Shown one piece after another: positions 31,309 through 36,870 of a stretch of 36,870 nt of DNA. The stretch is taken from NCBI GenBank assembly GCA_041554195.1, contig JBFFMJ010000018.1:1-36870 (forward strand), in the 5' to 3' direction. This DNA is from JAPHSX01 sp041554195. GTDB taxonomy: Bacteria > Pseudomonadota > Gammaproteobacteria > Thiohalomonadales > Thiohalomonadaceae. A program made the position numbers and the translations under genes. The notes below the pieces were generated by a model that was given only the letters and a program-made list of their open reading frames with translations, did no database searches and was not told where the DNA came from. How positions within the stretch are numbered: position 1 is the stretch's first letter; every line of letters starts with the position of its first letter.

Positions 31309-32280
31309 TTATTGTAATGTGTTCGCACCAATACCCATACGCTCACTCAGCACATTCGCCATGGAGCTGCCTAGGCGATCAGCAAAACGTTTAAAGATAT
31401 CAGGCTTGGGGGTGTAATCCACCAGCTCCTCGACCTTAATCACCTCGCGGGCAACATAATCGACATCACCAATGGCATCGGAAAGGCCCAGTTTGATACT
31501 CTGCTCACCGGTCCAGAATTTTCCGGTAAAGAGTTGCGGATCATCTTTAAGGCGCTCTCCCCTTCCCTCTTTAACCGCGGCGATAAACTGCTTATGGATG
31601 TTATTGAGTAGCCCCTTGACGTGTATCACTTCATCCTTCTGCAAGGGGGTGAAGGGATCCAGCATCCCCTTGCTTTCACCCGCAGTCAGCAGACGACGCT
31701 CAACACCCAGTTTCTCCATCGCCCCGGTAAAGCCAAAGCCGTTCATCAACACACCAATGGAGCCGACGATACTCGACGGATTGACATAGATGTTATCGGC
31801 CGCCGAGGCGATGTAGTAGGCACCGGAGGCCCCCACATCGACGATCACCGCATGTACCGGAATATCTTTGTGCAGAGCACGCAATCGTTTGATCTCACGG
31901 AAGACATAATCAGACTGCACTGGCGAGCCACCGGGGCTATTAATACGCAGCACCACCCCTTTGGTATTCTCATTATCAAAGGCATCGCGTAGCCCTTTAA
32001 TAATATTATCGGCATTGGCCTTGCTGGCATCAGAGATAAGGCCGTTCACCTCGACCATGGCGGTATGCTCCCTATTCTTTGCAGAAACATCGCCCAGCTT
32101 AGCGTCCTGCATCGCCAGGAGCACAAGTAAAAAAAGGTAACCAAAGATCAGAAACTTGAAGAAGATACCCCAGCGCCTCGCACGACGCTGCTCATTCAAC
32201 GAGGCACTGCTCAGTTTTTCAATAAGCTCACGCTCCCAACCGCTATCGCGAATCGGCTCCTCACTCTCTTTTCCAAACAT
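31309..32280 (-). CDS. sppA: SppA-like signal peptide peptidase (S49)
   Basis: Membrane-bound serine peptidase that degrades signal peptides after cleavage. One N-terminal membrane helix (about 39-57), then a single S49 domain with VVLRINSPGGSP, nucleophile Ser152 in GASGAYY and the general-base Lys204 in AGESKGMLDPF, a Ser-Lys dyad as in the short SppA form. At 323 aa it is half the E. coli enzyme, like the Bacillus or archaeal single-domain type, and probably works as an oligomer. Follows the HAD phosphatase by 16 bp. Confidence 0.92.
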   Translation of the reverse strand: MFGKESEEPIRDSGWERELIEKLSSASLNEQRRARRWGIFFKFLIFGYLFLLVLLAMQDAKLGDVSAKNREHTAMVEVNGLISDASKANADNIIKGLRDAFDNENTKGVVLRINSPGGSPVQSDYVFREIKRLRALHKDIPVHAVIVDVGASGAYYIASAADNIYVNPSSIVGSIGVLMNGFGFTGAMEKLGVERRLLTAGESKGMLDPFTPLQKDEVIHVKGLLNNIHKQFIAAVKEGRGERLKDDPQLFTGKFWTGEQSIKLGLSDAIGDVDYVAREVIKVEELVDYTPKPDIFKRFADRLGSSMANVLSERMGIGANTLQ

Positions 32281-32296
32281 ATCTCGAATCCCTACT

Positions 32297-32980
32297 CTAT
32301 TTTGTCGCGCTAATGGTTTGTGGTTGCTGCTCGGCCAACCAGCCGTTCAACTCTGAGATGGCATCCAGGCAGTGCAGCGGCCCATGCTGTAGCAACCGTG
32401 CCTTTTCATGCACGCCGTAACTGACGGCCAGTGAATGGGTACGGGCATTAATCGCCATCTGCAAATCGTATTCGGTGTCACCGATCATCAGGGTCTCGCC
32501 CGGTTCGGCCCCCAGCTCATCCATCACCTCTTCGAGCATCTGTGGGTGGGGTTTGGAGAAGGTCTCATCGGCACAGCGGGTGGTATGGAAATACTGACCA
32601 AGGCCGGTCTTCTCCAACACCATATCCAGCCCCTTACGCCCCTTGCCAGTAGCCACGGCCAACAGGTAACCAGCCTCACTCAGCTCTCGCACGGTCTGCT
32701 CGGCTCCGGGGAATAGCTCAGAGTGATGCTCACTACCGCCAAGAAAATGGTAACGATAACGCTCCACCATCGCCTTCAGGAAAGCATCGTCACTGCCCGG
32801 ATAGAGGGTATCTATCGCCTCACGCAGACCCAGGCCGATAATATTCTTAATGCTGTCGGCATTGCGTGATTCACAGCCCAGATCACCGATCGCCGCCTGC
32901 ATGCAGACCACAATACTCGCCTCGGAGTCCATCAGGGTGCCGTCCCAGTCAAAGACCAGCAGGTTAAAGGGTTGACTCAT
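32297..32980 (-). CDS. HAD-superfamily phosphatase (Gph-like)
   Basis: A 227-residue HAD hydrolase with motif I FDWDGTLMDS (nucleophile Asp11, acid Asp13), a helical cap (about 20-80), motif II AVATGKG, motif III Lys in SKPHPQM and motif IV GDTEYDLQMA. It resembles phosphoglycolate phosphatase, but the substrate cannot be fixed from sequence. Its ATG overlaps the rluC stop by one base (TAATG), so it is coupled to rluC. Confidence 0.9.
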   Translation of the reverse strand: MSQPFNLLVFDWDGTLMDSEASIVVCMQAAIGDLGCESRNADSIKNIIGLGLREAIDTLYPGSDDAFLKAMVERYRYHFLGGSEHHSELFPGAEQTVRELSEAGYLLAVATGKGRKGLDMVLEKTGLGQYFHTTRCADETFSKPHPQMLEEVMDELGAEPGETLMIGDTEYDLQMAINARTHSLAVSYGVHEKARLLQHGPLHCLDAISELNGWLAEQQPQTISATK

Positions 32981-33933
32981 TACTCGGTTTCCAGATTGGT
33001 TAACAGGCGCTGCAGCTTCTCATCCAGCGGGGCCTCCACATGCACCGTGCCATGATCCGGCAGGGTGAAGTGCAGCTCGGCGGCGTGCAGAAACAGGCGT
33101 TTCAGGCCACGCCCTGCCATCTCGCGGTTAAATTTCTCATCGCCGTACTTGGTGTCACCGGCGATAGGGTGCCCGCTATACTGGGCATGCACCCGTGCCT
33201 GATGGGTGCGCCCGGTGACCAGCTTTACCCGCATCAAGCTACAGTCTTTATATAAGGTGAGTGGAGTGAAGATACTCAACGAGGGCTTTCCGTCCTCACT
33301 GACCCGCACCACCCGTTCACCCGATTTCAGTTCATTCTTGCGTAGTGGCGCATCAATCCCCTTGCCCTTGCTCCCCCCCTTCCAACGTCCCATCACCAGC
33401 GCAAGGTAGAATTTATCCATCCCCCCCTCCCGCAACAGGGTATGGAAGGCGCGCAGCACGCTACGCTTCTTGGCGATCACCAGGCAACCGCTGGTATCGC
33501 GATCAAGGCGGTGGCCTAATTCGAGAAAACGCGCATCGGGGCGTAGTGCCCGTAGCCCCTCAATCACCCCGTAGGAGAGACCACTCCCCCCATGGACAGC
33601 CAGACCCGATGGTTTGTTCAATACCAGCAGGCCATCATCCTCATAGAGGATGCTGTCATTAATCAGCTTCAATACCTTATCAGCTGGCCGTATGGCTTCT
33701 GGCTTATCACTGACTCTTACTGGGGGTATACGAACCATATCCCCCAGAGCGAGCCGGTAGTCCGGCTTGGCCCGCTTTTTGTTCACCCGCACCTCACCCT
33801 TGCGCAAAATACGGTAAATGCGGGTTTTGGGTACGCCCTTGAGGGTTTTCAAAAGGAAATTGTCGATTCGCTGTCCAGCACTACCTTCATCCACCTCGAC
33901 CATGCGGACGGCTGTTGCCTGTGTCTCATTCAT
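32980..33933 (-). CDS. rluC: 23S rRNA pseudouridine synthase RluC
   Basis: Converts uridines of 23S rRNA (955, 2504 and 2580 in E. coli) to pseudouridine. N-terminal S4 RNA-binding domain (about 18-75, QRIDNFLLKTLKGVPKTRIYRILRKGEV) and catalytic domain with Asp144 in HRLDRDTSG, the same number as in E. coli RluC. Length 317 aa. Divergent from rne, exactly as in E. coli. First gene of the rluC-phosphatase-sppA-lipase run. Confidence 0.96.
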   Translation of the reverse strand: MNETQATAVRMVEVDEGSAGQRIDNFLLKTLKGVPKTRIYRILRKGEVRVNKKRAKPDYRLALGDMVRIPPVRVSDKPEAIRPADKVLKLINDSILYEDDGLLVLNKPSGLAVHGGSGLSYGVIEGLRALRPDARFLELGHRLDRDTSGCLVIAKKRSVLRAFHTLLREGGMDKFYLALVMGRWKGGSKGKGIDAPLRKNELKSGERVVRVSEDGKPSLSIFTPLTLYKDCSLMRVKLVTGRTHQARVHAQYSGHPIAGDTKYGDEKFNREMAGRGLKRLFLHAAELHFTLPDHGTVHVEAPLDEKLQRLLTNLETE

Positions 33934-33958
33934 CAGCTAATGATACCAGTCACAAAGA

Positions 33959-33987
33959 TTGATGTACCACTCTACTACTGTTATATT
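33959..33987 (+). promoter_or_regulatory. Promoter of rne
   Basis: Plus strand: -35 TTGATG (33959-33964, 4 of 6), 17-bp spacer, -10 TATATT (33982-33987, 5 of 6). Predicted start near 33994, giving a leader of about 322 nt; the E. coli rne leader is 361 nt. Confidence 0.55.
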
Positions 33988-33993
33988 TCAATG

Positions 33994-34316
33994 GCTTCGT
34001 AAAAGGCCCTGCGCGAGATCCCATTAAAAAGCGCCCGCCGAACAACGAGATAAGCAAGCAATGCCAGCCTGATGCAGACACAATCGCCAGGCAAGATAAG
34101 TTAACTGCGTACACCCGGCCTGATGCCGAAACGCCCAAACAAAAAGCGCTCCCGCGTTCCGATAACGGTACTGCAGGACTGGATTTACAGAGTGATTGCA
34201 GGCCGCCCCACTTGATTCCGCGGCCCATGATTAGCGTGTCACCACTGGTGTGACAGCCGCTCTGGCGAACCCGCATACCCTTAACTGGATGTGGTTGAGC
34301 GCCGAGAGAACTGATA
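33994..34316 (+). promoter_or_regulatory. Long 5' leader of rne, probable autoregulatory element
   Basis: About 320 nt without a gene. It contains hairpins at 34067-34092 (GCCTG/CAGGC, long loop) and 34237-34255 (TGTCAC/GTGACA), and a CGTT/AACG stem near 34153-34165. RNase E of E. coli limits its own synthesis by cutting mRNA recognised through a structured leader of this length; I did not identify the conserved hp2 motif with certainty. The binding site before the ATG (GAGAGAA) is poor. Confidence 0.45.
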
Positions 34317-36870
34317 ATGAAAAGAATGTTGTTTAACGCAACTCAACCTGAAGAGTTGCGTCTGGCGCTGGTCGATGGCCAGCGTCTCTACGATCTGGAT
34401 ATCGAAAGCTCCACCCACGAGCAGAAAAAATCCAATATCTACAAAGGCCGTATTACCCGCGTCGAACCCAGCCTTGAGGCCGCCTTCGTCGATTACGGTG
34501 CCGACCGCCACGGCTTCCTGCCACTGAAAGAGATCTCCCGCAGCTACTTTGACCCTAAGGTGCAGATCAGCGGTCGCGTCAATATTAAAGAGGTCGTCAA
34601 GGAAGGTACTGAGGTCATCGTACAGGTGGATAAAGAGGAGCGCGGCAATAAAGGCGCGGCACTCACCACCTTTATCAGCCTTGCCGGTCGTTATCTGGTT
34701 CTGATGCCCAATAACCCACGTGCCGGTGGAGTATCACGCCGCATCGAGGGTGAGGATCGCGCCGAGTTACGCGATGCCATGAGCCAGTTGGAGATCCCCA
34801 GTGACATGGGCGTTATCGTGCGCACCGCGGGTGTCGGCAAGAGTGCCGATGAGCTGCAGTGGGACCTCGACTATCTGGTACAGGTCTGGAAGGCCATCGA
34901 AAGCGCCGCCGCCGAGCGCAGGGCCCCGCTTCTGATCCACCAGGAGAGCAATGTCGTTCTTCGCGCCATTCGCGACTACCTGCGCACCGATATTACCGAA
35001 ATCGTTATCGACGATGAGGCGGTCTACAACCAGGCCCGGGAGTTCATGGAGAGTGTGATGCCGCAGAATCTGGGCAAACTCAAGCTCTACCAGGATCGCG
35101 TACCGCTCTTCACCCGTTACCAGATCGAATCGCAGATCGAGTCCGCTTTCCAGCGCGAGGTCACCCTCCCCTCCGGCGGTTCTGTGGTCATCGACCACAC
35201 CGAAGCGCTGATCTCTATCGATATCAACTCCGCCCGTGCCACCAAGGGCAGCGATATCGAAGAGACCGCGCTGAACACCAACCTGGAAGCAGCCGACGAG
35301 ATCGCCCGCCAGCTACGCCTGCGTGACCTCGGCGGCCTGGTAGTCATCGACTTTATCGACATGAGCCCGGCTCGCAACCAGCGCGCCGTAGAGAACCGGT
35401 TGCGCGATGCGCTGAAAATGGATCGTGCCCGCGTTCAAGTCGGCCGCATCTCTCGCTTTGGCCTGCTCGAGATGTCCCGCCAGCGCCTGCGCCCATCACT
35501 GGGGGAATCGAGCCAGATCGTCTGTCCCCGTTGCAGCGGCCAGGGCACCATTCGTGGCATCGAGTCCCTCGCCCTGTCGGTACTGCGCATCATCGAAGAA
35601 GATGCCATGAAGGAGAAGACCGGACAGATTCGTGCCCAGTTGCCGGTTGAAGTCGCCACCTTCCTACTTAACGAGAAGCGTGCCGTCATCGCTGAGATCG
35701 AGGCGCGACAGAACATCTCTGTCGTCATTATCCCCAACCCACAGCTGCATACCCCTCACTACGAGATGCAGCGGGTACGCGTCGACGACATCCAGCCAAA
35801 ACAACAGGCCAGTTACGAGATGGCTACCGCCATCGAAGAGACCGAAGAGGTCAACACCAGAGCGCAGGATAAGCCCAAGGCCAAGCGCGAAGAACCCGCC
35901 GTCAAGGGTGTGGTACAAACCACCGCTCCACCGCCCCGTGCGGTAGAAGAACCCCGCGCCAGGCCCAAGGCAAAGACAAAGGCAAAGGCAAAGGCCAAAA
36001 CGGAGGCTAAGCCTGGTTTCCTGCGTCGTCTGATCGGCGGTCTTTTCTCCAGCGAAGCGCCCGAGGAAGAGAAAAAGGAGAGTAAGCCGCAACGTCAGCG
36101 CAAAAGCCAGTCAGGCGATAAACGCCAGCGTAGCCGAAGCAGTACCCGCCGTGGCAGTCGTAGCGATGGCGCTACCCAGAAACAGCAGGGCCAACAGAAA
36201 CGCCGAGAGCAGAAACCGGCTAAGCCCAAGGGCCAGGAACAGAAGCCGGTCGAAGAGAAAAATGCAGCCACCACCGAAAAACCAGAACCGGCGAGTACTC
36301 GCCGCGGAAAGCGTGGTGGTCGCCGTCGTGGTCCGCTTCGTGACTTCGATGGCACCGTAAGTAATCCAAGAGTAAGTGGTGAAAGCAGCCAGGCAGCAAC
36401 TCAGCCGGTTGCCGAAGTACAACCACCCGCTGCTGAGGCTAAACCACAAGCGGTAGAGCGTAAGCCGCACCCCACCAAGGTGGTAACGCCCCAGCCGGTC
36501 GAAAGCCAGCCGCAGCCGGTCGCCGAGGAAACGCCCCAGCCGGTCGAAAGCCAGCCGCAGCCCGTCGCTGAGGAAACACCCCAGCCTGTCGAAAGCCAGC
36601 CGCAGCCGGTCGCCGAGGAAACGCCCCAGCCGGTCGAAAGCCAGCCGCAGCCCGTCGCCGAGGAAACACCCAAGCCGGTCGAAAGCCAGCCGCAGCCCGT
36701 CGCCGAGGAAACGCCCCAGCCGGTCGAAAGCGAGCCGCAGCCCGTCGCCGAGGAAGCGCCCCAGCCGGTCGAAAGCGAGCCGCAGCCCGTCGCCGAGGAA
36801 GCGCCCCAGCCGGTTAAAAGCGAGCCGCAGCCCGTCGCCGAGGAAGCGCCCCAGCCGGTTAAAAGCGAGC
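34317..36870 (+). CDS. rne: Ribonuclease E (3' end beyond the window)
   Basis: Essential endonuclease for mRNA decay and rRNA/tRNA processing, and scaffold of the degradosome. 851 codons are visible. N-terminal catalytic half: S1 domain (about 37-120), RNase H-like and 5'-sensor parts, DNase I-like domain with the metal-binding Asp residues in ISIDINSA and VVIDFIDM, and the zinc-link Cys403-Pro-Arg-Cys406, matching E. coli numbering within one. The C-terminal half is unstructured and charged: Lys/Ala-rich stretch, an amphipathic segment PGFLRRLIGGLF at 566-577 that corresponds in place to the membrane anchor of E. coli, Arg-rich RNA-binding sequence, then tandem 15-residue repeats from residue 724 to the edge. 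Confidence 0.97.
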   Translation, partial: MKRMLFNATQPEELRLALVDGQRLYDLDIESSTHEQKKSNIYKGRITRVEPSLEAAFVDYGADRHGFLPLKEISRSYFDPKVQISGRVNIKEVVKEGTEVIVQVDKEERGNKGAALTTFISLAGRYLVLMPNNPRAGGVSRRIEGEDRAELRDAMSQLEIPSDMGVIVRTAGVGKSADELQWDLDYLVQVWKAIESAAAERRAPLLIHQESNVVLRAIRDYLRTDITEIVIDDEAVYNQAREFMESVMPQNLGKLKLYQDRVPLFTRYQIESQIESAFQREVTLPSGGSVVIDHTEALISIDINSARATKGSDIEETALNTNLEAADEIARQLRLRDLGGLVVIDFIDMSPARNQRAVENRLRDALKMDRARVQVGRISRFGLLEMSRQRLRPSLGESSQIVCPRCSGQGTIRGIESLALSVLRIIEEDAMKEKTGQIRAQLPVEVATFLLNEKRAVIAEIEARQNISVVIIPNPQLHTPHYEMQRVRVDDIQPKQQASYEMATAIEETEEVNTRAQDKPKAKREEPAVKGVVQTTAPPPRAVEEPRARPKAKTKAKAKAKTEAKPGFLRRLIGGLFSSEAPEEEKKESKPQRQRKSQSGDKRQRSRSSTRRGSRSDGATQKQQGQQKRREQKPAKPKGQEQKPVEEKNAATTEKPEPASTRRGKRGGRRRGPLRDFDGTVSNPRVSGESSQAATQPVAEVQPPAAEAKPQAVERKPHPTKVVTPQPVESQPQPVAEETPQPVESQPQPVAEETPQPVESQPQPVAEETPQPVESQPQPVAEETPKPVESQPQPVAEETPQPVESEPQPVAEEAPQPVESEPQPVAEEAPQPVKSEPQPVAEEAPQPVKSE
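36486..36870 (+). repeat. 45-bp in-frame tandem repeats in rne
   Basis: Eight full units and a partial ninth, starting at 36486, 36531, 36576, 36621, 36666, 36711, 36756, 36801 and 36846. The unit encodes TPQPVESQPQPVAEE. Variation is ordered: units 1-4 are identical in protein, unit 5 has K at position 3, Q becomes E at position 8 from unit 6 on, T1 becomes A from unit 7, and E6 becomes K from unit 8. The array continues past the window. Confidence 0.97.

Noticed and set aside
36401..36673. Antisense frame with repeated GVSSATGCGWLSTGW
   Set aside because: Complement of the rne tandem repeat; the sense frame is the continuous RNase E protein.
36486..36870. CRISPR-like regular repeats
   Set aside because: The 45-bp units are contiguous, coding and in frame; there are no unique spacers and no cas genes.

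Overview
The window comes from a gammaproteobacterial chromosome, most likely a sulfur-oxidising one of the Chromatiales or a symbiont-like relative. The first clue is a glycine/asparagine-rich exported protein of the sulfur-globule type (9630-10103). The second is gene order that follows the Escherichia coli layout, as I remember it, in three places: gacA(uvrY)-uvrC-pgsA-tRNA-Gly-tRNA-Cys-tRNA-Leu; yccA next to tRNA-Ser(UGA); and rne/rluC/maf(yceF)/yceD-rpmF-plsX-fabH-fabD-fabG-acpP-fabF-pabC-mltG. The species cannot be named from sequence alone.

Left edge (1-1449): the end of an integrated element. It holds the last codons and right end of an IS481-like insertion sequence, then a tyrosine integrase beside the 3' end of tRNA-Leu(UAA), the probable attachment site. 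From 1450 to 5125 (all minus) come three tRNA genes, each with its own promoter-like sequence, then pgsA, uvrC and gacA.

5211-16123 is the accessory heart of the window, all on the minus strand. Read in transcription order it encodes an RND efflux pair (membrane-fusion protein and a permease with a lysine-rich histone-like tail), two small exported proteins of unknown function, the sulfur-globule-like protein, a DUF4412-like exported protein, a ParA-type ATPase, a membrane-anchored TPR protein, a membrane-anchored coiled-coil protein and an EHD/dynamin-like GTPase with two membrane helices. The last four form a compact set that looks like a positioning and membrane-remodelling module. Its place directly downstream of the globule gene suggests, but does not prove, a role in forming or placing sulfur globules.

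16629-17935 holds tRNA-Ser, yccA and a 62-residue membrane protein. Both protein genes have GGA-in-loop hairpins over or before their ribosome binding sites, the pattern bound by CsrA/RsmA. 17936-26153 (minus) is the classical fatty-acid synthesis and phospholipid cluster with mltG, pabC, rpmF and yceD; yceD has a near-consensus promoter so close to its ATG that the mRNA should be almost leaderless.

26350-30214 (plus) holds a two-subunit pyruvate carboxylase followed by maf. 30113-33933 (minus) holds a class-3 lipase, an SppA-like peptidase, a HAD phosphatase and rluC. From 34317 the rne gene runs off the right edge; its C-terminal region contains at least eight 15-residue tandem repeats. It has a promoter-like sequence and a leader of about 320 nt, comparable to the autoregulatory rne leader of E. 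coli.
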